The notes beneath the pieces were generated by a model that was given only the letters and a program-made list of their open reading frames with translations, was not told where the DNA came from and did not search any database. Shown here one piece after another: positions 11,901 to 22,300 of a stretch of DNA of 59,372 nucleotides. Position numbers and translations under genes: made by a program. Origin of the DNA: a virus; the IMG/VR virus record IMGVR_UViG_3300007510_000006, positions 1 to 59,372 of that record; one strand, given 5' to 3'. Positions within the stretch are counted from its first letter, which is position 1; each line of letters begins with the position of its first letter.

Positions 11901-12919
11901 AAAGCTGGGTAAAGAGGGCTCCCTAGAATGTTAGGTCGGTAAAACCCAGTATTAACTGTAGAGTCCGTTTGGAAGTTTTCAGTATTCCAACCAAATAAGT
12001 CGGAACGTCCCGTGGCTGCAGGAATATACTTCTCCCCAGAAACATAATCTGCATTCACACACTGACCGTCAGAGCTATCAGCGGACCAGTGAAGTTGATG
12101 GCAAGCTCCTGCGATGACCACCATATTGTTAGATCCAGTGTAGACAGCGCTGTGGCCATCAGCCTCTGTTAGGGAGGAGAGATCTACATATCCCGTTTCG
12201 CTTTCTCCATCCCAGCCCATCACATCAAACGCAATATCATAGTATGCTCCTGCAATAGCAGCGGAGACATTTTTTGCTTTATATCTATGCAAAGAAAAAT
12301 AGTAGACTGCCGCGTCTTCCCGAACAGGGAAGAGTACATACCTATTCTCGTAATTAGTAGTATCTAGTAAATCGCCATCAATAACTAATTGATCAAAATA
12401 GGTTTCAGCAACCCTCATTGTTACCCTAGAGTTTGCTCCGGCTCCTGCGCCGATAGACAGTATAGTGTTATATCCTGACCATCCTGGACACCAAACGGCG
12501 TAGTCCATGCACACCATCGCGGAGCTATCCCAAAATCCTTGTATATAATCTTCCGGCCAAATACCTAGTTCGTTCCAGTACTGGGTAGCAGGACTATTGC
12601 CAGTTCTTAAACATTGACGACAAACTGCATTGTCTGTGTCTGCTGAACAAGAGGCATTGAATTGTTCTTCTGGTATTACAGAAGAAACTACTGCAAAGTT
12701 TAATAATTCATCTTTCGCTTTTGTTTCTAATCCTGCTTTGATATCAATATATCTCATAGCCCACGAGTGATTATCTCCGTCCGAAGTTCGTCCCAACAGA
12801 TAGTGGATCTCTTTATCCACGGAAAGACGAGTAGCGGAGATAATAAAATCCCGATCCTTCTCAATATCAATCTTCCGACCAAGAAGTATGTACAATCTCT
12901 TAGTCACTGAAGTCATCAT
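8978..12919 (-). CDS. tail protein with degenerate subtilisin-like (S8) domain and FN3 module
   Basis: 1313 residues, start ATGATG after AAGGCGG, overlapping the upstream gene by 20 nt. Residues about 500-640 follow the end of a subtilase fold: IRVGAVSVWDN, then GEGLTFVTPVPHA, then a serine box SGQSSSIPNAAGAITVF near residue 580 where typical enzymes read SGTSMATPHVAG, and finally FGYGRPDLVAAAN. The serine is kept, but the usual PHV is PNA. The catalytic Asp and His cannot be placed with confidence, so activity is uncertain. A fibronectin III-like module follows (about 650-740, starting PPPTGFMVDG). The C-terminal 200 residues look like a conserved tail domain. Possible roles are processing of tail proteins or digestion of surface protein at the host; it could also be a dead scaffold. 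Confidence 0.75.
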   Translation of the reverse strand: MMTSVTKRLYILLGRKIDIEKDRDFIISATRLSVDKEIHYLLGRTSDGDNHSWAMRYIDIKAGLETKAKDELLNFAVVSSVIPEEQFNASCSADTDNAVCRQCLRTGNSPATQYWNELGIWPEDYIQGFWDSSAMVCMDYAVWCPGWSGYNTILSIGAGAGANSRVTMRVAETYFDQLVIDGDLLDTTNYENRYVLFPVREDAAVYYFSLHRYKAKNVSAAIAGAYYDIAFDVMGWDGESETGYVDLSSLTEADGHSAVYTGSNNMVVIAGACHQLHWSADSSDGQCVNADYVSGEKYIPAATGRSDLFGWNTENFQTDSTVNTGFYRPNILGSPLYPALPTHRMVWGTGETLAFGLYHTDLGGDGLSNGLDDEVEAYNAGTHPVFSRNMDRILGQTVSVAEMEAYDEVTDWSLTEEYHFPSTIHIGAGRWNDQGMVGQAPGVMVEPRVTYANMLTAAEYGIIDTISLSLRGNASVFGGTANYYDINGDSGLIPVGSIANSITSEYLLEHDVWPIAGFWSNEQRYHTQDGDLIRVGAVSVWDNTSGTYTWGEGLTFVTPVPHAAASEYVGDDGQGTFREFSGQSSSIPNAAGAITVFRERRPELNYFEAKQVLVSSCRKYPGMEGQTAVWDPRFGYGRPDLVAAANTDLTAAGCPPPTGFMVDGAGTALVLLKWNNPAGYDHIEEIRVVRNATAFPTDHNDGEIIYSGLGNQTHDQAYSLVNYYYGIFAKNIWGDWSPNGIGFTNPIQRQTKCTFTMDSYSFPSSTNVNLYGTLTHSGNEDSTVLPNPLSAAYAPTGQGWYLVNSDSAKNVLPLNRTWFDLGTGVLSYLSSPREFIDVDSLNDMIGKTFNVDFLTFHSPSAEGDSEQQVVPLWPRESVELDGASSSAWFTEFNPYLTLDTTTAINDINQSYIKLLIGNIRNPMGIKDVKVFRLQQNETPDPSDFSDIPNYNLYSDSTSLSTFDDLEARYGTPVFHYKILPVSLYDQTGTELYAYKVISGAPEAPSISVELLNGYLAKITIAPATPTNQTFNIQRNGVVFATIESADGLSAIDFYDYFWSTGDAYKVYASREGFLSEDSNSVTLDYPGLSDALTLEDYVDPIVTVGDLTWEALYDEGGINLLIPEGSTKFNDHKFGQLMNIEDAESTYYRYRTDIIAEQWGGKTYSDAIAAQFELWDAKINGNKLLKFQANPVEYEFEFGVRSNSAKVLDGPDKMQLLYQDHTLRRMIWKSLPLERFRKFIGQLQRFVGLEVWLDAKDFSMPLTDVWPFVYMTGYRTKIKIVAIDIDPVESKGTQRADITLKYKLISSSESGVI

Positions 12920-15692
12920 TTACCGCCTTATTCGGATAGGAACGAGTATAGTAGCTTCCATATTTCGAGTCACTCGAAGCTGGTCCAACTGGGTAAACAG
13001 CATTATCTACGTCTGACGACGACCCATAAGCAAAGACACAATCATCGACAACGACTGGTGCCTTTCCAACTGAATTTGGATTTTGAATGAAGGGTTTTAG
13101 TAATCCGCTAGAGAATTTACAATCAATGACCTTATGATACCTTGGGGTAAACGCTGTACTATCGGTAGCTGATCCTGTTCCAACGCATATCCACGCTCCA
13201 AACTTATCATTATCGTCAGTCATTGTTGAGTAATTGTCAAAATCTTCAGGTCCATCGAATAGTGAATAGTCCTTCGTAGTAAATGCGCAATTTTCAAACG
13301 AGAATTCATCGCCTGTGGAATCGAAATAGAAATATCCCATTACTGTGGTGGAATCAACCCACAAAGGAAGGTTATTTTGTGTGCTATCCTCATTGGCGCT
13401 TGTCATGACAACGCCCATATGATACGGAATAAACGAGAAATTTGTATTTTTCGCAGAAAATCTAACCGCATCTTGATAATAATCACCAAAGATCTGAGAA
13501 GTTCCCTTTGTTGAAATTAGCATAGGAGACTTGTAGGTACTGTAACTACCCCCAAGAAGACTTAAATTGATATAGAACGAGTTGTTTGTAACACCTAAGG
13601 GGCGAACGGGTACTCTATGGAATCCCATTCCATAGGATTCTCCTACACAACTATTTAAATAAACAGATCCTATATTAGACGGCGCCGAACTTAACCCCGA
13701 AGCATTAAAGGATCCTAAGGACATAATACCGGAATAAGGAGAATCGATAGTATTTACAAACTTGCAGTCATTGAAATAAACAGAGTGTCCAGGATTATCA
13801 ATTCCTACACAGAATTCGGAAATAAAATCATCTGCTCCGCATATTCTGGCTTCATCTCCTTTTTGAGGGTGGTTCATTCCATCAACGATCACTCGGCAAT
13901 TATTAAATTCGGTGACATGTTCATTCTCAAGTTTATCTGTTTCCTGTAATGTTCCAATTATATTCAGCAGTGCGGGGCGACCAAGAGACTGATTAAGAGC
14001 TTCTTGGTTCACAAGTGTTGTTTGGGGATACGACCAGAAATTACCCGCTAAAGATGTGCTATCTGATTTGGTATCGTCTAAGATAAAGCGGCTCTTAGTT
14101 TTAAATACACAGTCATTAAATCTTTTCGTAACCGGAAAAGAGGGAAATCCTTGGTATGCAACTACAAAACCAGCAGTCGAAATATTGTAAGGCCAAGTCG
14201 TTGAATCTGTTCCGCTGTAAGGCTTTTCAAAGGATTGCTCGTAATATAGTTGGTTAACCTCTAGATTTAGATAATCTGAATAGAATGTTTCACCCCAGAA
14301 AATGGTATCATACTCCGCCTCAAATCGCGTTCTTCCGTATAAGGAGTCTTTAATTGAGCAATTATTGAATCGTGCTACAAAATTGGCATCAACAATGCCG
14401 TCCCTTAAAGTTGGAGGAAAATGGTCTAGTACAGTGGAGGGGTTTGCTCGCCAACCAGAATTGAATACAGAGAAGTTTCTAGCTGCTTCCCCCGTCAGCA
14501 AGAAGTGAACATTAGTGGCAGAAAAGATTTCCGGATTCCAGATAGCTCCAACATTGGGAATATAGGGATCATCAGTTGAGATCTCATCTCCATATGCTCT
14601 GGGGTTCCCTGTTCCCAAGCCAGTAATCAGATCAGTAGACCCATCAACCATAAAAGTAATTGGGGATCTGGGAAATTCAGAATCACCAAAAGCATAACCT
14701 GTGTTAATTGAGCCGTTAAATTCTTGACTGCCTGACTGCACATGAATATTCAAGTTATTTATTGATGTTTGTTGAGAGGCAAGGAATATTCCCGGAGAGG
14801 GGCAAGCATCTGAAATTTCTGTATCGTAAGAAGCATTGACAACAGTATAGCCATAATCCGTGGAGTCGTGCTTAAACCACACCGAGCTTTTATCTAGCCC
14901 GACAACATCAACAAAGGGGGGAACATATACTTTCCCCCAATAGGCTCTATCTGGAAGTCCTGTGTCTGGATCAATCAGATCCTTTCTCTCCCAATCCCAC
15001 TCAGTTACGTCATATTCTCCTGGCATCACAAATATTGTGTACCGCGAAGTTGCGTCGAGATTTGGGTAAATGTCATCAATCATAGAAGACCAGTTAGTAT
15101 ATTGCGCACCAGATCCGGGAACTCCAAACACTACGGTATTTCCTGCCATCCCAGACTCGGAAGGGGAAATACTTTCGAAATAAACTTCAAACGTAGAAGA
15201 ATCTGTTAATACACCGGTGTCGAATGAGGGGATGGTTCCTTCTTCGTAATTCGGAGTAGTGCGAGTTATATGTACTGTATAACTACCGTTCCCCATTTGC
15301 GTGGCTGTCAATCCTGACCAAACACCGAAGAAACCGGACCCCTCCATTCGAACCCCAAACGTACCATAAATCGTGTCGCCCTTTGCCACACCAGATACAG
15401 AAAATAAATCAGCTATGGTTTCGGATATCTCCAAATACCTATCATCGGCTGTATTCGTAGTATCTAGAAAGTCGGACGAAATATGCAGGAGAGGGAAGCC
15501 TCCTCTTCCACCAGCACGATAAATGCTATTGGATTGATGATTGGGATTGCTTCCTAAGATCCCTGCAATATCAACAAACTTTTGTCCAACATAATCATCC
15601 ATAAACGTCTTATTGTTAACGGTATCATTGTCAACAATATCGCCTAACATTGCGGATTTCGTAAGTAGACTTTTCCAATCATCGTAAGCCAT
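12900..15692 (-). CDS. right-handed beta-helix tail protein (pectate-lyase-like)
   Basis: 930 residues, SD AAGGAG upstream of the ATG. From about residue 175 the sequence shows the entry of a pectate-lyase/tailspike beta-helix: IFVMPGEYDVTEW, then VYVPPFVDVVGLDKSS. Repeated strand turns of the type FNNC, FNDCVF, FNDCKF and YLNSC recur about every 30-60 residues. This is usual for phage depolymerase spikes or polysaccharide-binding fibres. No catalytic residues can be assigned from sequence alone. It has seven DST tripeptides. It overlaps the subtilase-like gene by 20 nt, so the two are translationally coupled and probably made in similar amounts. Confidence 0.8.
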   Translation of the reverse strand: MAYDDWKSLLTKSAMLGDIVDNDTVNNKTFMDDYVGQKFVDIAGILGSNPNHQSNSIYRAGGRGGFPLLHISSDFLDTTNTADDRYLEISETIADLFSVSGVAKGDTIYGTFGVRMEGSGFFGVWSGLTATQMGNGSYTVHITRTTPNYEEGTIPSFDTGVLTDSSTFEVYFESISPSESGMAGNTVVFGVPGSGAQYTNWSSMIDDIYPNLDATSRYTIFVMPGEYDVTEWDWERKDLIDPDTGLPDRAYWGKVYVPPFVDVVGLDKSSVWFKHDSTDYGYTVVNASYDTEISDACPSPGIFLASQQTSINNLNIHVQSGSQEFNGSINTGYAFGDSEFPRSPITFMVDGSTDLITGLGTGNPRAYGDEISTDDPYIPNVGAIWNPEIFSATNVHFLLTGEAARNFSVFNSGWRANPSTVLDHFPPTLRDGIVDANFVARFNNCSIKDSLYGRTRFEAEYDTIFWGETFYSDYLNLEVNQLYYEQSFEKPYSGTDSTTWPYNISTAGFVVAYQGFPSFPVTKRFNDCVFKTKSRFILDDTKSDSTSLAGNFWSYPQTTLVNQEALNQSLGRPALLNIIGTLQETDKLENEHVTEFNNCRVIVDGMNHPQKGDEARICGADDFISEFCVGIDNPGHSVYFNDCKFVNTIDSPYSGIMSLGSFNASGLSSAPSNIGSVYLNSCVGESYGMGFHRVPVRPLGVTNNSFYINLSLLGGSYSTYKSPMLISTKGTSQIFGDYYQDAVRFSAKNTNFSFIPYHMGVVMTSANEDSTQNNLPLWVDSTTVMGYFYFDSTGDEFSFENCAFTTKDYSLFDGPEDFDNYSTMTDDNDKFGAWICVGTGSATDSTAFTPRYHKVIDCKFSSGLLKPFIQNPNSVGKAPVVVDDCVFAYGSSSDVDNAVYPVGPASSDSKYGSYYTRSYPNKAVNDDFSD

Positions 15693-15714
15693 TATAGAAT
15701 CTCCTTAATAGGGA

Positions 15715-16323
15715 TTAAAAACTGGTTCCGTCCCAATCTTCTAAGTAGCCGCAGTACCTAGCAGATACATAGTTCAGGGGACCGTCGTGAGGAAGTACTC
15801 TAAGATCTACACTTTCTCCGGGGAATAGAGGCCGACCGAGAGGAGATAGAATACTGATGTCAGTAGTAGAGATTGCGCCTGGGTTAGCTGGGTCTAAGCC
15901 TACCGTGTGGATCCAATTAGTGGGAACCCAAATGGATGCCGTTGTGTCGAGAGGGCCGTCAGTTGTAAAGAATCGGAAATCAGCCATGCCTCCCATTGTG
16001 AATGTAGTATCGCCCCAATCCATGGTTGTGCCGTCACCATAAGCCCAATAAGAAAGGGTGGCTTCGGTAAAGAAAGCTCGCTTTCCCTCCGGGCATTGGA
16101 AAATTGCGGGGCCATTAAATTGCTGAAAATCCTCAGGAGTCCATGAATCCCAGATAGGCACATATGGGATCTCGTACCGAGAGCCATACACATAAAATGC
16201 ACCGTTCTGGGTGCTTGTGCTATCAGCAGTGCCGAGTGCTGTTCCGTCCCATCCAGTCGGTGCCGTGCTATCCATGGCAAGTAGGACAGGCGGTTTCTTA
16301 TCAATGTTGTAATAAGTAGCCAT
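15715..16323 (-). CDS. small tail-module protein, unknown function
   Basis: 202 residues with a good SD (GGAGGAACA-ATG). Not recognised. It is a beta-rich soluble protein, rich in Trp, Asp and Thr, with two DST and two DTT tripeptides. It contains a segment (PLGRPLFPGESVDLRVLP) typical of jelly-roll-like phage structural domains, and it sits between the coiled-coil fibre-like protein and the beta-helix spike. It is probably a virion component. Confidence 0.7.
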   Translation of the reverse strand: MATYYNIDKKPPVLLAMDSTAPTGWDGTALGTADSTSTQNGAFYVYGSRYEIPYVPIWDSWTPEDFQQFNGPAIFQCPEGKRAFFTEATLSYWAYGDGTTMDWGDTTFTMGGMADFRFFTTDGPLDTTASIWVPTNWIHTVGLDPANPGAISTTDISILSPLGRPLFPGESVDLRVLPHDGPLNYVSARYCGYLEDWDGTSF

Positions 16324-16345
16324 TGTTCCTCCGTTTTATATATTA

Positions 16346-19300
16346 TTAAGCTGGGTGATTAATCACACGTATCATTGCAGTACCTGTTTCAACTGCATTA
16401 TTTGCTGTAGTCGTAACCAAGAAAAGCGCTCCTTCAGAAGAACATCCAGTTACTAGCGTGTCTAAATCTGTTCGTTTCCATGCAAATTCTTCCCCATTAA
16501 CTAACTGGGATTCGGTTGAGTGGTCATCCGCCATTGAAACTAGGTAGGGTGGTGTAGCAGTCGATCCTGCATTATACGTCCATCCTGTATTTTTATGATG
16601 AATTAGTTTGAAATCAGGTCCGGTATCGTTACCGCCAGCTAGTCCCGTAACTTCTAATCCGGTAATTGTGAAGCAAGTATTGTTGTTATCCCAATATTTT
16701 GAAAAGCCGTAGTTGCAGTTCTTAGCAGTTCCGGAAATTGTTTCCAATGTAACTTGGCCTATGAATTTTTCTGAAGTTTCAACATAAGTATCTGCTGCTG
16801 TTGCATTTGGAAGGGAAATAGTAGCGTCGTAACTTGGGGTGCGAGTCCCTGCATCGTCTATTCTTGTTCCTGTTACCTTTATCACAACATCATCAACTGT
16901 AACCTCTCCTATAACTACAAAGACATGGGCAGCATAAGAAGCGTTGGTAGAACCTAAGGTAATGGATGGACTAAAATCATCATTTGACGCTCCATGCTTA
17001 TAGAAGCCTCCGAAATAATATTCCCCGGAACCGCCAGCTAGGCTGGAAATGGCCCAAGAACGTTCCATTGCTCTTTTTTCATTTGGCTCAGGTGAATGAG
17101 GATGAACTAGAACCGAACCGGTGGTTGCATGGGATATCCCTATAGTTCCAAGTTCTTGTGTGGAAGATGCTGCACTAGTGGGTGGCTCATTTTCATACCA
17201 ACCATTTGTCGAATCGGAAAGGTATACTTCGTCTCCACTAGAGAATTGTGCTGTGTCAATGTCGGACACGACACCGAAATCTGTCACGTACCCATACGAC
17301 CCATTAGGGATATCCATTGTGAAAAATCCAATGCAATGGGCGGTTGTAGAATCTCCAGCATTAGCGTAACCCGCTGTTGGCACACCGGAGCCATTTACAC
17401 CAGTTACTCTGGCTGCTCGGCCATTGACGAGGGTTCCTCCTGTCTCGTTCTTTACTCGAATCCAGCCTTCTTGACCAATCTGCAGGGTGACCTCAGTACT
17501 ATCGGAATATAGTGCTAGGGTTTTATTCTCATTGTCCCAGAATAGCCTGCCAGGGGCGTGGGTCGGGGTTCCATATGCATTATCAAAGTCAACATAATCG
17601 TACTCTGGAGTAGAAGACAGTCCTGCGTTTTGAAGTGCGAGTAGTCCTTCACCGACCTGCCCCGTAGTGTCACTTATATAAGCCAGTTGATCCTTATGCG
17701 TTATAGAGGACACCAAGTTTCCGCTACTAATGTAAACCGCATGATCATTTATCCAAGCTCCTCCCTTACCTGCTTTATTTGTATCAAGTGAGGATATACC
17801 AGTTGCATTAGATGAGATGGCACTCTTTAATTCATCAATCGTACTATCGTAAGAAGTGCCAAGTTCCGCTGCAGTAATGTCTAGTCTCTCTGATATTTCG
17901 GTTACAGTTGCGTCTAGAGTAGTATAGGTCGATTCAAGACTAGTTACAGTAGCGTCTACTTTCGTTAAAAGGGCTTTAACCTCTTGGGCGGTGGCATCTA
18001 ATCTTATAAGTTCATCTTTAAGTTCTGCTGCGGTACTGTCTAATCTACCGATAGCTCCATCATGAGTAGTCGAATCGATGAGACCAACTGGGATAACAGG
18101 TAGCTGATCCTCATAAACAAGAAAGACTCTTAAGTCTTGTGGGTTGCCCTCTTCAATTTGGTCAATGTTCATACTCAAGTACGAGTCAGCATGGACATAG
18201 CGACCGATTGACGTGTAACCATAGGTACTGTCGTAGGCCGATGAATCGAAATTCACTGTCAACGAATCGAAATGCGTTGAGTCAATCTGAAGTGTTATGT
18301 CGGTCTGGCCATCAGATCCAGCAACACCTCTTGTTGCAAAGGCGTAGTGGGCGTAAATTTGATCATCGAAGTATCTTTGACCATCTACATTATCTGCAAC
18401 TTGATAGTACCCAAACGCCTGGAACTCAGCTACCTTTAAATATTGCTTTGACTTCCTATTAAACCAGATTTGCAATCTTAGGTCTTCCGGTACACCAGTC
18501 GGAACTTCTGTTATACTTGCTGTGAACAAGGTTCCCTGAGGGAAATAGGCATTGCTAACGCTGGTCCCATTATAACCCTCTGATGTTAAACTTAAATCAA
18601 GATAAGCTGTTCCATCTGCGTAAAGAGTGATGGAATACTGACCGCCAGCACCTAAATTATCAGAAGAGAGCAGCATTGTTTCTAAGTAGGCGTCTTCGTA
18701 TAATCTAAAGTAGCCATCCCAAGTATCCGTAGTGACTACCGTTCCGTACGAAACAAAGTCAATCATAACTTGGTCTGCGGCATAAGGTTCTGCTATCTCA
18801 GCAATAATAATTAAATCTTGGGCATTAGTCTCATTTGAAAGAATATCGACGGAAAGTTTGTTATGAGACACAAAGATATTATTCGATAGGTCTTCATAAA
18901 CAGTCGCATCGGTATCCGAGCTTGAAAACGTTATGTAGTTGGGCAAAATACTGGTACCATCTACCTTGACATCTACTTGAGTAAGTCCGCTGGTTCCGGG
19001 TGTTCCTCGGTAGGCTATTATCTTTTTAACATAACCATCGAAAGGAGGATAGACTTCTCCGTCTAAATTACTCGTGGGAGTAAAATATCCTATACCTTTA
19101 AAAAGAACTCGGACTACGTTTTCACCTCCGCTTTGAGGATAATAAGGCAAGAAGACCTGAGACAACACAGATGAATTAATATTAGCGATATCCGTCCGAT
19201 CTGTCTGAACGTCTGTACGCATCTCGGTCAAGATATGTTCTAAGTTATTCCACTTAGTTGCGGTAAACTTATCCACACGAGAATTAGTGTGCTTTCCTGC

Positions 19301-19363
19301 ACCTGAACCTAGAGAACCACCAAAGCCATAGGGGTTTTCTGTATTATCACTATAATAAGGCAT
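16346..19363 (-). CDS. tail fibre-like protein with central coiled coil
   Basis: 1005 residues, SD TAGGAG/CAGGAG. It lies immediately downstream of the tape measure, the usual place for distal tail or fibre proteins. The N-terminal part (HTNSRVDKFTATKWNNLEHI) is helical and phage-like. Two or three repeated beta-sandwich modules follow. Residues about 430-530 form a heptad region with imperfect repeats LDSTAAEL, LDATAQEV, VDATVTSL, LDATVTEI and LDITAAEL, which predicts a trimeric coiled coil. A glycine-rich beta region and a globular C-terminal domain end it. The architecture fits a trimeric fibre or a baseplate hub extension. It has eight DST tripeptides. Confidence 0.75.
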   Translation of the reverse strand: MPYYSDNTENPYGFGGSLGSGAGKHTNSRVDKFTATKWNNLEHILTEMRTDVQTDRTDIANINSSVLSQVFLPYYPQSGGENVVRVLFKGIGYFTPTSNLDGEVYPPFDGYVKKIIAYRGTPGTSGLTQVDVKVDGTSILPNYITFSSSDTDATVYEDLSNNIFVSHNKLSVDILSNETNAQDLIIIAEIAEPYAADQVMIDFVSYGTVVTTDTWDGYFRLYEDAYLETMLLSSDNLGAGGQYSITLYADGTAYLDLSLTSEGYNGTSVSNAYFPQGTLFTASITEVPTGVPEDLRLQIWFNRKSKQYLKVAEFQAFGYYQVADNVDGQRYFDDQIYAHYAFATRGVAGSDGQTDITLQIDSTHFDSLTVNFDSSAYDSTYGYTSIGRYVHADSYLSMNIDQIEEGNPQDLRVFLVYEDQLPVIPVGLIDSTTHDGAIGRLDSTAAELKDELIRLDATAQEVKALLTKVDATVTSLESTYTTLDATVTEISERLDITAAELGTSYDSTIDELKSAISSNATGISSLDTNKAGKGGAWINDHAVYISSGNLVSSITHKDQLAYISDTTGQVGEGLLALQNAGLSSTPEYDYVDFDNAYGTPTHAPGRLFWDNENKTLALYSDSTEVTLQIGQEGWIRVKNETGGTLVNGRAARVTGVNGSGVPTAGYANAGDSTTAHCIGFFTMDIPNGSYGYVTDFGVVSDIDTAQFSSGDEVYLSDSTNGWYENEPPTSAASSTQELGTIGISHATTGSVLVHPHSPEPNEKRAMERSWAISSLAGGSGEYYFGGFYKHGASNDDFSPSITLGSTNASYAAHVFVVIGEVTVDDVVIKVTGTRIDDAGTRTPSYDATISLPNATAADTYVETSEKFIGQVTLETISGTAKNCNYGFSKYWDNNNTCFTITGLEVTGLAGGNDTGPDFKLIHHKNTGWTYNAGSTATPPYLVSMADDHSTESQLVNGEEFAWKRTDLDTLVTGCSSEGALFLVTTTANNAVETGTAMIRVINHPA

Positions 19364-19378
19364 CTCCTGCTCCTATTT

Positions 19379-22300
19379 TTAGAAGTATGTATCAGATCTT
19401 GAGGACTGACGATTGCCGTCATTTTCATAGATACCGCGCACATGCTCGGCTATGGTTCTTCCTACTGTCTCGGCTTCTGCTCCAACAGGTACTGTAACAT
19501 TAATTTCGACATTGCCTCCACCGGGAAGACCGCCTCCGCGTAGGGCGTAAGAAGGGATCTTAAATCCAGAGGGGGCGAATAATAACTCCGCGTTGAGTCT
19601 CTCGTTGGCCAGAGTACTTCTTTCCATGCTATCAAGAATGGCTGAACGTTGCTTCATCGCTTCCATCTCTAGCTTGCGGCGTTCCTCTGCTTCTTTCCTC
19701 TCTTCCTCTCTTCGGCGTCTTGCTTCCTCTCTATCTCGCTTGGTTCCTCCGATTATTCCTAATATGGATCCAAAGATCCCAAATCCTATACCGGCCATTG
19801 GGCCAATGTTGGCAAAAGAACTGAGACTAGAAGCTAGGCCGATACCTGTTCCGCCTCCCGCCAGCATTCCTTGAAGCGCGTATCTGTTTTGCTTTTGAGC
19901 GCCAGAACCGAGGAGGGTTATGATTGACAGAACAGAGGTGAACCTCTGCATTACCTTTTGGGTGTCAAGGCGCGACTGCTTGGACTCGCTAGTAAGAGCG
20001 CCGACATTTGTAGTAAGCTCCGGATCGGTGATACCAAGCGCACTCTTTTGTCCTGCAATCACAACATACATTGGTTGGACTGAAGTACCCATAGACCTGA
20101 ATTGCGTGATGGCTTGTCCTGTCTGTGTAGCATTTACAGAAAGCATATCAGCCGCATCAAGAATTGTGCTGGCCGATGTTTTTCCGTATTTTGAAGATTC
20201 AGCGAAACTGTTGACAGCAGGGACGAGTGTAGAGGAGATCATGTTGGCAGCAGTTTGGAGTTCGGTTCCTGCCCCGGCAGCGCCTGTTATAGCGGACTCT
20301 AAGGCAGCGGAACCTGTGGTTGCTGGTCCTAAGGTGTCTCCTAATTGTTTGGAAAGATCATCAACTTGTAGTTTCCCACCAACTGCTAGCTGTCGTAAGT
20401 TATCCCAGAATAGATTAACGTACTCTTGGAAGGCTACCACTAAGTCTTTTTTATTTGATCCGAGTGTCTTGGTTACATACGATCTAAATTCATTAAGGCG
20501 CATTTCCTCGGGAGAAAGAGCGTTAGATATTGACTCACTAATTTTGTTCAAGAAAGTTTCATCTATGCTAGCAATTATATTAGCGTGAATTGCATCACCA
20601 CTCATAAGTCTCTTTAATACGTCATCTTCCGATAGAATGGATGTATCAAAAATCCCCTCTATGCCCTTTTTAAATGTTATGCTGGCTATATCATCCATCA
20701 GATCTCGCCATGTGTGGGCACTATCTAGGATCTTATCCATATCACCAACCGTATTTAATATTGCTCCGCGAACTTCGGTGTAAAGCTCTAAAGATTTTTC
20801 CAAATCTGAGATATACTTATCATAATTTGCAGATAGTTTTTCTACTCTTGTTTCGCTTTCCGCTTGGAGCGTGGCTATTAAATGCTCTTGGCGGGCTTGT
20901 TCGTTCAGCTTGTCCACAATAGCAGACTCCCAACCATGCCTCTGCCCAGCGGAGGTATTAGCCTTCCTTTGCTGCTCGTAGACTTTATCTAGTACGCTCC
21001 TCCGAAGCGAATACTTCTTCTCTATTATAGCTTCTTTGTCAACGAGCTTACTAGTGACGCTTAGAATAGCATCCAGAGGAGAGGTGGCTAAATCTCCAAT
21101 CCCTTGTATATAGGATGTCTGAAGATCTATAATACTGCGCATACGCTTTTTCTGCTGATCGAGTGCTTTGTTCTCAGCATCAACCAGTTCTTTGCTAATC
21201 CGTAAGAGTCTATTCCCTTCAAGCTTAGCTAGCTGGCCCTGCATCTCAAGTCCTAGCTTCTTGACTAGGCCGTCATTAATCCCCTGGATGATCTCCTGTT
21301 CAGCATCAAGAAGATTATTTTCTTCTAGTTTGTTTTTGATTCCAGCTATAATAGTCTGACGGTTAATATCATAAATTCTGTTAATGTCGTGAAGATTTTG
21401 AATAGATCCTTTCTCTCTTCTTGATATACCGGTCTGTAATCTGAATATCTCCAGTTGATTTTTAGTTTCTTCGGCAGTTTGCTTGGCTCTTAAATTACCA
21501 AGAGCTTGGGCTGCATACAATCTACGAGTGTCTATAGCTTCTATTTCTTTAGCGAGTCCAGCAGCCTTGTTATCAGCTTTGAATTTTAAATATTTAAGAG
21601 CAAGGATCCTCTTTTCCTCAAGGGTGATCTGCTCTTGTAAGAGAGCAATCTTGTTCAAGGCTTTCTTCTCTCGTTCAAGCTGCGTTCCACCTTGCTTACG
21701 CTCAATAGCTAGAAGACCTGCCTCTTCTGTAACGCTCTCTAACAGATTTTTATTGAAGGCTAAAGAAGGCTTCCAAGAATCTATGTCTTCTCCAAGTCCT
21801 TTGGCTTCGAGGCGGGCATCTACGAGTCTGTCATATAGAGAATTTCTCTCCCTCTCGGCAACCTTGAATGGGGAAGCTAAGAAGTCGAGTCCAATATTAG
21901 CTCGATCAACCTCATTAGTAAACTTCGTGAGGTTTGACGTGGCGCTTTTAATATAATCTGACCAACTCTTTGACTCTTTCCCTGTGTTCTTTAAGTTTGC
22001 CACGTAGTCTAAGAAGCCTTCATTGAGCTTTCCTAGCCCAGAAGTAATGGCGGGCAGTGCGTTAAAGTACTCGCTCTCTGTAACGATCAAGTTCAGCATT
22101 TCCTCATTAGCTTTAAACGCGGCCTCAGTTTTAGACTGGAAAGAATCAATAGTCTTTTCCGTATTCGTTGCTATAGTCTGAGATGATGATCTACTTTGAT
22201 TGGACATTAAGCTTTCTTGGGCGGCGGTCTCTCTTAATGCGGCATTTAACTTATATTGAAGAACAGGAAGTTTGGCAATCTCAGTAGCGTATAGAGTTGT

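Noticed and set aside
16202-16304. Minus-strand 134-codon ORF at 15900-16304 overlapping the gene at 15715
   Set aside because: Alternative frame of a gene with a better SD and protein-like composition; the overlap is a shadow.
19920-20588. 222-codon plus-strand ORF
   Set aside because: It is antisense to the tape measure, with no SD and no protein-like sequence; a shadow of the coding bias.
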